Positions 26,487 through 35,111 of a stretch of 64,000 nt of DNA are shown here, piece by piece. Both the position numbers and the translations under genes were made by a program. Position 1 is the first letter of the stretch; the number at the start of each line of letters is the position of its first letter. The DNA lies in NCBI RefSeq assembly GCF_014673495.1, contig NZ_CP051006.1, positions 5,952,001-6,016,000 of the forward strand, written 5' to 3'. Below the pieces are notes generated by a model. It saw only the letters and a list, made by a program, of their open reading frames with translations. It did no database searches and had not been told where the DNA came from. Source of the DNA: Streptomyces griseofuscus (GTDB lineage: Bacteria; Actinomycetota; Actinomycetes; Streptomycetales; Streptomycetaceae).

Positions 26487-27131
26487 CGCCGGCCCGCGCA
26501 GCCCGGCCGCCGCCCGCGCGAGCGCTTCGATCCGCGCCCAGTCCCCGGCCGCCACGGCGTCCGCCGGCACCATCCAACTCCCGCCCACACAGCCGACGTT
26601 GGGCAGCGCCAGATACTCCGCCGCGTTCCCGGGCCCGATCCCGCCGGTCGGACAGAACCGCGCCTGCGGCAACGGCCCGGCCAGCGACCGCAGATACGCC
26701 GTACCCCCCGCGGCCTGGGCCGGGAAGAACTTCATCTCCCGCACCCCGTGCTCCAGCAGCGCCACGACCTCCGAAGCGGTCGACACCCCCGGCAGGAACG
26801 GCACCCCGCACCCCCGCATCGCCGCCAGCAGCCCCTCCGTCCACCCGGGACTGACGAGAAACCGCGCCCCGGCCGCGACAGCCGCCGCCACCTGCCCCGG
26901 CGTGATCACCGTCCCCGCCCCGACCACGGCCTCGGGCACCTCCTCGGCGATCGCCCGGATCGCCTCCAACGCGGCAGGCGTACGAAGCGTCACCTCGACC
27001 CCCCGCAACCCTCCACCCACAAGCGCCCGCGCGACCGGCACGGCATCGGACACCTCCGCGATGACGACCACCGGCACCACGGCCGCGAGATCAAGCACGG
27101 AGTCCACCTGCGACGACAACGGCAACGGCAT
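26472..27131 (-). CDS. eda: KDPG/KHG aldolase
   Basis: This 219-residue class I aldolase cleaves 2-keto-3-deoxy-6-phosphogluconate to pyruvate and glyceraldehyde-3-phosphate. The active-site Glu is in GVEVTLRT near residue 46 and the Schiff-base Lys is in REMKFFPA near 134. The phosphate loop FCPTGGIGPGNAAEY follows. ATG at 27131 is chosen with GAGGG in front. It overlaps the RNase H/phosphatase gene tail to tail. No other Entner-Doudoroff gene is nearby. Confidence 0.9.
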   Translation of the reverse strand: MPLPLSSQVDSVLDLAAVVPVVVIAEVSDAVPVARALVGGGLRGVEVTLRTPAALEAIRAIAEEVPEAVVGAGTVITPGQVAAAVAAGARFLVSPGWTEGLLAAMRGCGVPFLPGVSTASEVVALLEHGVREMKFFPAQAAGGTAYLRSLAGPLPQARFCPTGGIGPGNAAEYLALPNVGCVGGSWMVPADAVAAGDWARIEALARAAAGLRGPASAQV

Positions 27132-27194
27132 GCCCTCATCGTCCCGACCGGTCACACTCCCCGCAATCACCGTTGCACCCAGTGCAACGCCCCC

Positions 27195-27980
27195 TTAGTG
27201 GACCTCCTCCACCAACACATCCAGCCCCCACGCCTTCCCCGCCCGCGCCGGGGCCTGGGCTTCCACCTCGTAGCCCAATTCCCTTAGCGCGTCGACCAGT
27301 TCGGCGGGGTCGCGAGGTGTGCGGCCGGTCGAGAGGAGGGAGCGGACGAGGCGGCCCTTGGTGGCCTTGTTGAAGTGGCTGACGACCTTGCGGGTCGGTG
27401 CGTGCAGGACCCGTACCGTCGCCGTACGGCCCGCGATCTCGCCCTTCGGCTTCCATGCCGCCGCGTACGCCGCCGAGCGCAGATCCAGCACCAGACCGTC
27501 CCCGGCCGCCTCCGGCAGCACCTCGGCCATCGGGGCCCGCCAGTGCGCGGCCGGCGCGCCGAGCCCGGGCAGCTTGATCCCCATCGAGCAGCGGTAGGAG
27601 GGGATGCGGTCGGTCACCCGCACCGCGCCCCACAGCCCGGAGAAGACCAGCAGCGAGCGCGCCGCCCGCCGCTTCGCCGCCGCGTCCAGGGAGGCGAGGT
27701 CCAGGGCGTCGTACAGGACACCGGTGTAGATCTCCCCGGCGGGGCGCGTGCCGGCCGTGCGCAGGGCCGCGTTCTTGGCGACCTCGCCGCGCAGCCCCTC
27801 ACTGAGCCCCAGCACCTCGCGCGCCTTCTCCTCGTCGCCCGCGCACAGCTCGACCAGCTCCCCGAGCACGGCCTCGCGCGCGCCGGTCAGCCCCGGCAGG
27901 GACAGCGACTCCAGCCGCAGCGGGGCACCCTTGCCCGAGTCGGCCTTACCTTCCGAGGGCGGCAGCAGGACCAGCAACAC
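27195..27980 (-). CDS. yaaA: YaaA-family peroxide-stress protein
   Basis: This 261-residue DUF328/YaaA protein limits free iron and DNA damage during peroxide stress in E. coli. The family opening LLPPSEGKAD, the YTGVLYDALDL segment, VFSGLWGAVRVTDRIPSYR and VVSHFNKATKG are all present. The start is GTG with AAGGAG 4 bases upstream. Confidence 0.9.
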   Translation of the reverse strand: MLLVLLPPSEGKADSGKGAPLRLESLSLPGLTGAREAVLGELVELCAGDEEKAREVLGLSEGLRGEVAKNAALRTAGTRPAGEIYTGVLYDALDLASLDAAAKRRAARSLLVFSGLWGAVRVTDRIPSYRCSMGIKLPGLGAPAAHWRAPMAEVLPEAAGDGLVLDLRSAAYAAAWKPKGEIAGRTATVRVLHAPTRKVVSHFNKATKGRLVRSLLSTGRTPRDPAELVDALRELGYEVEAQAPARAGKAWGLDVLVEEVH

Positions 27981-28052
27981 GTACTCCTTCTCTTGCGCTC
28001 AGGCGCCAGCGTACGGGGTGCTGCCCGGGCCCCCGCGCCCTACGCTCGACTC

Positions 28053-29504
28053 ATGCTCAGCCGCAGGATCCGCGTGACCGGCGCCCCCGAGGCACCCCTG
28101 AGGGCCGCGCTCGCCGCCCTGCGCGCCCGCCTGGGCGTCCCGGAGGGGTTCCCGCCGGAGGTGGGGGAGGAGGCCGAGCGCGCGGCGAAGAGCCCGCCGC
28201 CACCGTCGTACGACGCGACGGACCTCCCCTTCTTCACCCTCGACCCGCCCGGCTCCCCGGACCTCGACCAGGCGACGCATCTGTCCCGGCGGGGGACCGG
28301 CTACCGGGTGCGGTACGCCATCGCCGACGTCGCCGCCTTCGTCGCCCCCGGTGGAGCGCTGGACGCGGAGGCGCAGCGGCGGGTGAACACCCTGTACTTC
28401 CCCGACGAGCGGGTCCCGCTGCACCCCGCGGTGCTCAGCGAGGGCGCGGCCAGTCTGCTGCCCGGGCGGACCCGGCCCGCCGTGCTGTGGACGATCGACC
28501 TGGACGCGGAGGGGCGGGCGCTCGCGGTCGAGGTGCGCCGGGCCCTGGTGCGCAGCCGCGCCCGGCTCGACTACGCGGGCGTCCAGCGGGCCATCGACAC
28601 GGGGACGGCGGAGGAGCCGGTCGCGCTGCTCAGGGAGATCGGCCGGGCGCGGGAGCGGCAGGAGGCCGCGCGCGGAGGCATCTCGCTGACGGTGCCCGAG
28701 CAGGAGATCACGGAACGGGACCACACCTACGCGCTGTCGTACCGCGCCCCGCTGCCCGCCGAGGCGTGGAACGCCCAGCTGTCCCTGCTCACCGGCATGG
28801 CCGCCGCGGATCTGATGCTCGCGCGGGGCACCGGCATCCTGCGCACGCTGCCGCCCGCCCCGGACGGGGCGGTGGCCCGGCTGCGCCGTACCGCGCGGGC
28901 CCTCGGCATCGACTGGCCGCACCACGTGCCGTACGCGGCCGTGATCAGCGCCCTCGACCCGCGGGTGCCGCACCACGCGGCGTTCCTCCAGGAGTGCACC
29001 ACGCTGCTGCGCGGCGCGGGCTACACGGTCTTCCGGGACGGCGCGCTCCCGGCGATCACCACCCATGCCGCGATGGCCGCCCCTTACACCCACTGCACCG
29101 CCCCCCTACGGCGCCTCGCCGACCGCTACGCCCTGGAACTCTCCCTGTCCGCCGCCTCGAACGACCCACCGCCCGACTGGGTCCTCGCCGCCCTCGACGC
29201 CCTGCCGCACCGGATGGCCGACGGCGCGCAGCGCGCGAGCACGGTCGAGCACGAGTCCATCGACATCGTCGCCGCGGCCCTGCTCAAGGACCGCGTCGGG
29301 GAGACCTTCGACGCCTGCGTGGTCGACCTGGACGACCACCGCGCGGGCGTCGGAACCGTACAGCTGGCCTCACCGGCCGTCCTCGGCCGCGTCGAGGGCC
29401 CCGACCTCCCCCTGGGTGACCCCCTACGGGTCCGCCTCGTCAAGGCGTCCCCTGACTCCTCCGGATCCCCCGGCACGGCCAAACCCCTGTTCATCCCCGC
29501 GTGA
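28053..29504 (+). CDS. RNB-domain ribonuclease (RNase II/R family)
   Basis: This 483-residue exoribonuclease has a catalytic RNB domain without the usual full set of cold-shock domains, a short actinobacterial form. Key residues lie in FFTLDPPGSPDLDQATHL, which supplies the metal-binding Asp cluster, and in the YTHCTAPLRRLADRY motif near residue 350. It is divergent from yaaA. It degrades RNA 3' to 5'. The last 14 bases overlap the monooxygenase stump on the other strand. Confidence 0.9.
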   Translation: MLSRRIRVTGAPEAPLRAALAALRARLGVPEGFPPEVGEEAERAAKSPPPPSYDATDLPFFTLDPPGSPDLDQATHLSRRGTGYRVRYAIADVAAFVAPGGALDAEAQRRVNTLYFPDERVPLHPAVLSEGAASLLPGRTRPAVLWTIDLDAEGRALAVEVRRALVRSRARLDYAGVQRAIDTGTAEEPVALLREIGRARERQEAARGGISLTVPEQEITERDHTYALSYRAPLPAEAWNAQLSLLTGMAAADLMLARGTGILRTLPPAPDGAVARLRRTARALGIDWPHHVPYAAVISALDPRVPHHAAFLQECTTLLRGAGYTVFRDGALPAITTHAAMAAPYTHCTAPLRRLADRYALELSLSAASNDPPPDWVLAALDALPHRMADGAQRASTVEHESIDIVAAALLKDRVGETFDACVVDLDDHRAGVGTVQLASPAVLGRVEGPDLPLGDPLRVRLVKASPDSSGSPGTAKPLFIPA

Positions 29505-29835
29505 GCGCCCTCGCGCCGGCCCCGGACCCTCCGACCCAGCGCTCCAGAGCCGCGACGAGTGCCTCCTGGTCCTGCTTCTCCTCCCCGTCCGTGTCGGCGG
29601 CCCAGGCCACGAAGCCGTCCGGGCGGACCAGGAGGGCCTTGCGGGTGGGCCTGGTCGGGCAGGTGGTGGTGAGGAGGGTCAGGCGGTCGGCGTAGGGGGC
29701 GGTCAGGGTGTCCGGGGCGGGGGAGCCGGTGAGGCCGAGGAGGAGGGGGCGCCCGCTGTGCAGGTGCTCGCCCAGGCGGGTGCCGTCGGAGAGCGGCGGG
29801 TCGGGGGCGCTCGGACGTCTCCGCCATGACGGTCT
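29491..29835 (-). pseudogene. C-terminal stump of FAD-dependent aromatic monooxygenase
   Basis: A 115-codon open frame without a plausible start encodes the thioredoxin-like C-terminal domain of an FAD-dependent ring hydroxylase. It reads RRRPSAPDPPLSDGTRLGEH, then RPLLLGLTGSPAPDTL, then KALLVRPDGFVAWAAD. An in-frame TGA at 29836 cuts it off, and the FAD-binding and substrate domains (about 400 residues) are missing. It faces away from the TetR stump, with both 5' ends lost at the same point. Confidence 0.75.
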
Positions 29836-29838
29836 TCA

Positions 29839-30126
29839 ACTACGGCGCGTCGTCATCGGCTCCCCGGCCCTGCGCGCCCGCGCCCGCGAGGGCGTCGAGG
29901 AGGTGGAGACCGCGCTCGCGGCGGCCCTCGCCGACACCGGCACGCCCGACCCTGACCTCCTCGCGGCCCTCGTCGTCGCCGCGTACCGCACGGTCTTCGT
30001 CGGCACGCCCGCCGGCTCCTCGCCGGTGACCCGGCGGCAGAGGTCGCCGAGGACCACCGGGCCCGCCTGGAGACGGCGTTCACCGCGCTGGAGCGGACCG
30101 GGCCCGGCCGACGACCCTCCGACTGA
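29839..30126 (+). pseudogene. C-terminal stump of TetR-family regulator, frameshifted
   Basis: The frame encodes a TetR C-terminal ligand domain (LRRVVIGSPALRARAREGVE, then VAAYRTVFVG). Near 30010-30030 it shifts frame, after which DPAAEVAEDHRARLETAFTA continues to a TGA at 30126. The DNA-binding N-terminus is absent. The original pair was probably a regulator divergent from the monooxygenase it controlled. Confidence 0.7.
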
Positions 30127-30203
30127 CCTGCGCGGAAGGAAGCGGGGACCGGTGGGCGTTCCAACGGCGGGCGAGGTGATCGCCGTACGACGAGGGGGCG
30201 TCC

Positions 30204-31049
30204 ATGACCGAAGCAGTGATCGCATCCGGGCCCGAACGGGCCCAGTGGCGACGGGCCAGACTCGGCCACGAGGGACCGCCCCTCGACCTGCTCACCGCGA
30301 GCTTCCAGCGGCACACCTACGCCCCGCACGCCCACGACGAGTACACGATCGGCGTCTGCGTCGGCGGTTACGAGGTGATCGACTACCGGGGCGGCCACAT
30401 ACGCACCGGAGCCGGAACCATCGTCGTGCTGGACCCCGGTGAGATGCACACCGGCGGCCCCGGCAACGCCACCGACGGATACGCCTACCGCGCGCTGTAC
30501 GCCGAGCCGTCCCTGCTGGGGGAGGGCACCGCCGGGGGCGCCCCGCACTTTCCCGAACCCCTGCTGGACGACCCCGAGCTGGCCCTGGCGCTGGCCCGCG
30601 CGCACGCCGAACTCAGCGCCTGCCCCGACCCGTTGGAGGCCGAGTCCCGGCTGCCCTGGCTGCTCACCGCGCTCGCCCGGCGGCACTCCTCGGCCCGGCC
30701 GGTGCCCGACCGCGTACCCGGCGCCGCCGGCATCGCGCGAACGGTCCGCGACCGGCTCGCCGACGAGCTGACCGCCCCGCCGACGCTCGCCTCGCTCGCC
30801 GCCGACCTGGGACTTTCCCGCTACCAGCTGCTGCGGGCCTTCCGTACGGCGACGGGCATACCGCCGTACGCCTGGCTCGCCCAGTACCGGGTGGGCAGGG
30901 CGCGGGTGCTGCTGGAGGCGGGGCTGCGGCCGGCGGAGGTGGCGGGGCTGGTCGGTTTCGCGGACCAGGCGCATCTGACCCGCTGGTTCCGCAGGGTGCT
31001 CGGGGTGACCCCGGCGGTATACCGCAACAGCGTTCAAGACACCCGCTGA
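30204..31049 (+). CDS. AraC-family transcriptional regulator
   Basis: This 281-residue regulator has an N-terminal AraC cupin (HTYAPHAHDEYTIGVCVGGYEVIDYRGG) and a C-terminal double helix-turn-helix (ASLAADLGLSRYQLLRAFRTATG, then EVAGLVGFADQAHLTRWFRRVLG). It is followed after 22 bases by an EamA transporter gene, which it probably controls. The inducer is unknown. Confidence 0.93.
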   Translation: MTEAVIASGPERAQWRRARLGHEGPPLDLLTASFQRHTYAPHAHDEYTIGVCVGGYEVIDYRGGHIRTGAGTIVVLDPGEMHTGGPGNATDGYAYRALYAEPSLLGEGTAGGAPHFPEPLLDDPELALALARAHAELSACPDPLEAESRLPWLLTALARRHSSARPVPDRVPGAAGIARTVRDRLADELTAPPTLASLAADLGLSRYQLLRAFRTATGIPPYAWLAQYRVGRARVLLEAGLRPAEVAGLVGFADQAHLTRWFRRVLGVTPAVYRNSVQDTR

Positions 31050-31071
31050 GCAAGTGGCCGAGACTCGCCGC

Positions 31072-32001
31072 ATGACTGCACGTGGCTGGTTCCTGTTCTC
31101 CCTGATGGGAGTGGTCTGGGGCATCCCCTATCTGCTGATCAAGGTCGCGGTGGCCGAGGTGTCGCCGCCCGTCCTGGTGTTCACCCGCTGTGCGCTGGGC
31201 GCGGCCCTGCTGCTGCCGTTCGCGCTGCGCCAGGGCGGCCTGCCCCGCACCGTCCGCACCCACTGGCGCCCCATGCTGGCCTTCGCGGTCCTGGAGATCG
31301 TCGTTCCCTGGTTCACCCTGACCGACGCCGAACGGCATCTGTCCAGCTCCACATCGGGCCTGCTGATCGCGGGGGTGCCGATCGTGGGCCTCATCGCGGC
31401 CCGCTTCCTCGGCAGCACGGAGCACTTCGGTCCCCGGCGGCTGGTCGGCCTCACCCTGGGCCTCGCCGGGGTCACGGTCCTGGCCCTGCCCCATCTCACC
31501 GGCGGCGACGCCCGCTCCCTCGCCGAGGTCCTGCTCACCGTCGTCGGCTACGCCACGGCACCCCTGATAGCCGCCCGGCACCTAGGGGATGTCCCCTCCC
31601 TGCACCTGACGGCCCCCTGCCTCACCCTGGCCGCCCTGGTCTACGCCCCCGCCGCCGTCCTCACCCACCCGACCACGCTCCCCTCCGCCCAGGCCCTGGC
31701 CGCCCTCGCCGCGCTGGGCGTGATCTGCACCGCCCTCGCCTTCGTGGCCTTCCTGGAACTGATCAAGGAGGCGGGCCCCACCCGCGCCACGGTCATCACC
31801 TACGTGAACCCGGCCGTGGCGGTCGCCGCGGGCGCGGCCTTCCTGCACGAGCCGCTGACCCTCACGGTGCTGCTGGCCTTCGCGTTCATCCTGGCGGGCT
31901 CGGTGCTGGCGACGGCGGCCGGTCCGCGGCGGCGCACACGACCGGTACCATGGTCGGCACGGCAGACGAGCCGGGCGGACGGCCGCGTGGAGTCCCCTTA
32001 G
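31072..32001 (+). CDS. EamA/DMT-superfamily transporter
   Basis: This 309-residue membrane protein has ten predicted TM segments in two EamA repeats (VVWGIPYLLIKVAVAEVSPP; then the second half to FILAGSVLATAA). It probably exports an amino acid or metabolite. I use the ATG at 31072; a GTG 18 bases earlier is also possible, and neither has a clear ribosome site. The last 41 bases lie inside the RNase P RNA gene, so the basic C-terminal tail is encoded by the rnpB P1 region. Confidence 0.88.
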   Translation: MTARGWFLFSLMGVVWGIPYLLIKVAVAEVSPPVLVFTRCALGAALLLPFALRQGGLPRTVRTHWRPMLAFAVLEIVVPWFTLTDAERHLSSSTSGLLIAGVPIVGLIAARFLGSTEHFGPRRLVGLTLGLAGVTVLALPHLTGGDARSLAEVLLTVVGYATAPLIAARHLGDVPSLHLTAPCLTLAALVYAPAAVLTHPTTLPSAQALAALAALGVICTALAFVAFLELIKEAGPTRATVITYVNPAVAVAAGAAFLHEPLTLTVLLAFAFILAGSVLATAAGPRRRTRPVPWSARQTSRADGRVESP

Positions 32002-32374
32002 GGGGCTTCCCGAGGAACGTCCGGGCTCCACAGGGCAGGGTGATGGCTAACGGCCACCCGGGGTGACCCGCGGGACAGTGCCACAGAAAACAGACCGCCG
32101 GGGACCTCGGTCCCCGGTAAGGGTGAAACGGTGGTGTAAGAGACCACCAGTGCCCAGGGTGACCTGGGCAGCTAGGTAAACCCCACCCGGAGCAAGGTCA
32201 AAAGGAGCGCCGTGAAAAGCGCTCTGCGCGGACGTTCGAGGGCTGCCCGCCCGAGTCCGCGGGTAGACCGCACGAGGCCAACGGCAACGTTGGCCCTAGA
32301 TGGATGGCCGTCGCTCCAGGGTCCGCGAGGACCCCGGAGAAACAGAACCCGGCGTACGGCCCGGCTCGTCTGCC
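31961..32374 (+). ncRNA. rnpB: RNase P RNA, bacterial type A
   Basis: This is the catalytic RNA that matures tRNA 5' ends. Conserved blocks are visible in order: GAGGAACGTCCGGGCTCC, GTGCCACAGAAAACAGACCG, AAGGGTGAAACGGTGGTGTA and GGTAAACCCC. The ends are defined by a perfect 16-bp P1 helix, 31961-31976 with 32359-32374. It overlaps the 3' end of the EamA gene and stops 2 bases before the DUF397 gene on the other strand. Confidence 0.95.
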
Positions 32375-32376
32375 GC

Positions 32377-32586
32377 CTACGTCTCCGACGAGGCCGACCC
32401 GATGAACCCCGCCCACGTCTCGCGTGACACGGTGAGCAGGGGCCCGGCGACGGCCTTGGAGTCCCGGATGTGAACGGTGGTCGTATCGGCTGCGACCTCT
32501 ACGCACTGGCCGCCCTCGGTTCCGCTGTAGCTGCTCTTGAACCAGTCAAGGTCGGACGCAACGGTCGAGGGTTCAGCGTTGCTCAT
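32377..32586 (-). CDS. DUF397-domain protein, tandem copy 2
   Basis: This 69-residue protein has the DUF397 pattern LDWFKSSYSGTEGGQCVEVA ... VHIRDSK. It is nearly identical to the gene just upstream, with which it overlaps, so the pair is a recent tandem duplication. Small DUF397 proteins accompany XRE regulators and ATPase-type anti-sigma factors in Streptomyces developmental clusters such as whiJ. It ends right at the 3' end of rnpB. Confidence 0.88.
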   Translation of the reverse strand: MSNAEPSTVASDLDWFKSSYSGTEGGQCVEVAADTTTVHIRDSKAVAGPLLTVSRETWAGFIGSASSET

Positions 32587-32794
32587 AGCTCGCCTCCGAG
32601 GCCAGCCCGATGAACCCGGCCCATGCTTCGCGTGACACGGTGAGCAGGGGTCCGGCGACGGCCTTGGAGTCCCGGATGTGCACGGTGGCTGTACCGGCCG
32701 CGACCTCCACACAGTCGCCGCCCTCGGTTCCGCTGTAGCTGCTCTTGAACCAGTCGAGGCCGGATGTGATGGTCGAGGGCTCAGCGTTGTTCAC
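32573..32794 (-). CDS. DUF397-domain protein, tandem copy 1
   Basis: This 73-residue protein is almost identical to its downstream neighbour (LDWFKSSYSGTEGGDCVEVA, DSKAVAGPLLTVSRE) but has a slightly different C-terminus (SEASYEQR). Its start overlaps the XRE regulator stop by 4 bases, and its own end overlaps the start of the second copy, so all three genes are coupled. Confidence 0.88.
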   Translation of the reverse strand: MNNAEPSTITSGLDWFKSSYSGTEGGDCVEVAAGTATVHIRDSKAVAGPLLTVSREAWAGFIGLASEASYEQR

Positions 32795-33638
32795 AGCGAT
32801 CCCAGCACCCCTTCGATGAACTCGAGTGACTCTCCTGGGTCGAGAGCCTGTGATCGGATGGTCCCATAGCGTGCGCCAGCCACAACTGTTTGCTCAGGGT
32901 CGGTCTGCAATGAGCCGATCCCCTGCGCCTCGGAGTACGCGAACACCTGCCGTCCTGGCGTGTGACGACGGTGAACGGTCCGTTCACGCCCGCGTTGTCC
33001 TCGCGATCGACCGGCATGACCTGAATCTCGACGTTGCGCTTTTCGCCGATCAGCAGCAGGTGCTCCAACTGCCCCCGCAGCACGGCCTTGCCTCCGTACG
33101 GACGATGCAGGATCGACTCGTCGAGCACGAAGCTCAGGAAGGGAGCGGGGCGGCGATCGAAGATTTCCTGCCGGGCCAAGCGCGCGGCCACGCGCTGCTC
33201 GATGATCTCCTGTTCCAGAACCGGACGTCGCATCGCCAACAGCGCCCTCGTGTACCCCTCGGTCTGGAGCAGACCCTTGACCACCAGCGTGTCGTACGCG
33301 ACCAGCTCCATGGCCTCCTTCTCCAACTGGGCCATCCCCTGGAAGAACACCGGATACTGAGCCCTCTCCACCTCCTCCTTCCACACGCTCAGCAGTCCGC
33401 CCGCGCCCAGCGCCTCGTCCGCCTTGTCGATCGTCTTCGGGGACGGGATCCTCCGCCCCTGCTCGAACGAGGCGACCGTGGACGCCGAGTAGCCGATGCG
33501 CCGTCCGCACTCCGCCCGGTCCAGCCCCGCTCGGAGCCGCAGGGTCTTCAGGGTCCGCCCGAAGGCCGCGACGACACCCGTCCCGGGACCCTCCGGCACC
33601 GACCCGGCCTCCGCCGTCGTATCCGCGTCTTCTGTCAT
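32791..33638 (-). pseudogene. XRE-family regulator with DUF5753 domain (whiJ-like), frameshifted
   Basis: This would be a 282-residue regulator. It has an N-terminal helix-turn-helix (LRAGLDRAECGRRIGYSASTVASFEQGRR) and the DUF5753 ligand-like domain (VVKGLLQTEGYTRALLAMRRP, then EIQVMPVDRE). At about 32950 the frame shifts by one base after TVVTRQDGR; the correct ending (QVFAYSEAQGIGSLQTDPEQ through FIEGVLGSL) continues in another frame and finishes at the expected overlap with DUF397. Read as is, the protein would run on in a wrong frame. It may be a real mutation or a sequencing error. Confidence 0.8.
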
Positions 33639-33739
33639 TTCCACCACCGCCTCCCCCGGCCAACGCCCCACAGGGGAACGCCGTCACGCCGCACGCCTCG
33701 TACTCGTGGACACAACGCACGTACAACCGGCGGGCGTCA

Positions 33740-34282
33740 GTGCGTCACCACTCGTCACGCTACGCCACCGACGGCACCGTGATCAGCGTGACGACGAAAC
33801 CCGCCAGCACCACTGGCACTCCCCAACTCACGACTTTCCAGATGCGGTTCACCTCCACCCCGCGCGGGGCCCGCCTCGCCCGCAGGCTGGCCGCCGTACG
33901 GCTGGACGAGTGGGGCATCCTGTACGGCACCGTGCCGCACGACGACATCGTGCTGATCGTCGCCGAGCTGTCCGCGAACGCCGTACGGCACGGCCGCGTA
34001 CCCGGCCGGGACTTCCACTTCGGTCTCCACTTCACGCCCCTCTCCGGGACCGTCCGCGTCGAGACCACCGACACCCGGGGCGAACGCCTCCCCGCCGCTC
34101 CCGAGGGTGCCGATGCCGAAGAGGCCGGCCGCGGGCTGCTCCTCGTGTCCCACCTGGCGGCCCGCTGGGGCTGGTGTCCGCGCGCCGAGGGCCCGGGCAA
34201 GACGGTGTGGGCGGAGTACGCGATCCGGCCGGCCAACGCCCCGACAGGCAAGGGGCCTTCCGAGGGGGTCGCCGTAGAATGA
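33740..34282 (+). CDS. Anti-sigma-factor-type ATP-binding protein (HATPase_c_2)
   Basis: This protein of about 180 residues has a serine-protein-kinase/anti-sigma fold. The N-box is VLIVAELSANAVRHG, and the nucleotide-lid region is AEEAGRGLLLVSHLAARWGW. It is divergent from the XRE gene, completing the whiJ/abaA-type trio of regulator, DUF397 and ATPase. The start is uncertain: GTG at 33740 is the longest, and GTG at 33779 also works. Confidence 0.85.
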   Translation: MRHHSSRYATDGTVISVTTKPASTTGTPQLTTFQMRFTSTPRGARLARRLAAVRLDEWGILYGTVPHDDIVLIVAELSANAVRHGRVPGRDFHFGLHFTPLSGTVRVETTDTRGERLPAAPEGADAEEAGRGLLLVSHLAARWGWCPRAEGPGKTVWAEYAIRPANAPTGKGPSEGVAVE

Positions 34283-34330
34283 CCACGTCGGCGGGTCGTT
34301 GGTACCGCCGGTGACCGGGGGAGACACGAC

Positions 34331-34756
34331 ATGAGCACACGAGGGACGGGGCAGGGGCACCGGCAAGGCGCCGACCTGCATGTGTCGTCCGAGGACCTGA
34401 CCAAACTGGCCAATGACCTCGACCACATGCAGAGCCATCTCGACCAACAGGTTCGCCGCATGGATGAGTTGGTCGACCGCGTCGAGGCCGGCTGGCGGGG
34501 GCCCGCGGCGACGGCGTACCGGGAGTTCCACCGCGCGGCGGCCGAGGACGCCGTGCGGATCCGGGAAGTGATGAAGGGCCTGGAGCAGGCGGTGCGGCTC
34601 AGCCGTGACGGCTTCAGCAGCGACGACCTGCACGTGCTGGAGCAGATGCGGCGCATCCATGTGGACATCGACAGCGAGGTCGACAAGCTGTCCACGCCGA
34701 ACGCCTCGGCGGACGACGCGTCGAGGCGCCCGCACAGCAGCCTGGACGGCTTCTGA
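34331..34756 (+). CDS. WXG100-family protein
   Basis: This 141-residue helical protein has the Trp-x-Gly turn in EAGWRGPAATAYREFHRAA flanked by two long helices, the layout of ESX/type VII secretion substrates and partners. It is the first of two adjacent WXG100 genes upstream of a large toxin gene, so it probably helps export that toxin through a type VII apparatus encoded elsewhere. Confidence 0.85.
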   Translation: MSTRGTGQGHRQGADLHVSSEDLTKLANDLDHMQSHLDQQVRRMDELVDRVEAGWRGPAATAYREFHRAAAEDAVRIREVMKGLEQAVRLSRDGFSSDDLHVLEQMRRIHVDIDSEVDKLSTPNASADDASRRPHSSLDGF

Positions 34757-34799
34757 CGCGCCTGTCCCACCACCGCGTGACCGACAACAAGGGGGAAAC

Positions 34800-35111
34800 A
34801 TGTCGACCGGTGCCGACGACGACCACATCACCGTCTCGTTCGCCACGCTCCACGAACTCGCCACGGACCTTGAGGACATCCTCAAGAAGCTCAACGGCGA
34901 ACTCGGCGACCTGTACGACCGCGTCGAACCGGTCGTGCTGTCCTGGAAGGGCGAGGCCCGCGAGATCTTCGTCGAGAAGCTCGATGAATGGGACCGCTCC
35001 GCACAGGACTTGCAGGCGGCCCAGAAGTGGCTGCACGCGTACGTCACCACCGGCCACGCCAACTACGCGGCGGCCCACCGGGCGGTGCTGCGCGGCTGGG
35101 GAGCGGCCTGA
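34800..35111 (+). CDS. WXG100-family protein
   Basis: This 103-residue protein has the turn motif SWKGEAREIF between two helices, matching the usual WXG100 length. GGGGGAAAC precedes the ATG. Its TGA shares a base with the ATG of the toxin gene, so the two are translationally coupled and presumably act as chaperone and substrate. Confidence 0.88.
   Translation: MSTGADDDHITVSFATLHELATDLEDILKKLNGELGDLYDRVEPVVLSWKGEAREIFVEKLDEWDRSAQDLQAAQKWLHAYVTTGHANYAAAHRAVLRGWGAA

Noticed and set aside
29126..29839. 237-codon minus-strand frame across the RNB gene end and the monooxygenase stump
   Set aside because: Its Arg/Pro/His-rich product is out of phase with the recognisable monooxygenase C-terminus and overlaps the sense RNB gene.
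32198..32506. Minus-strand frame of 102 codons over rnpB
   Set aside because: It lies in the structured RNase P RNA, whose conserved blocks and P1 helix explain the sequence.
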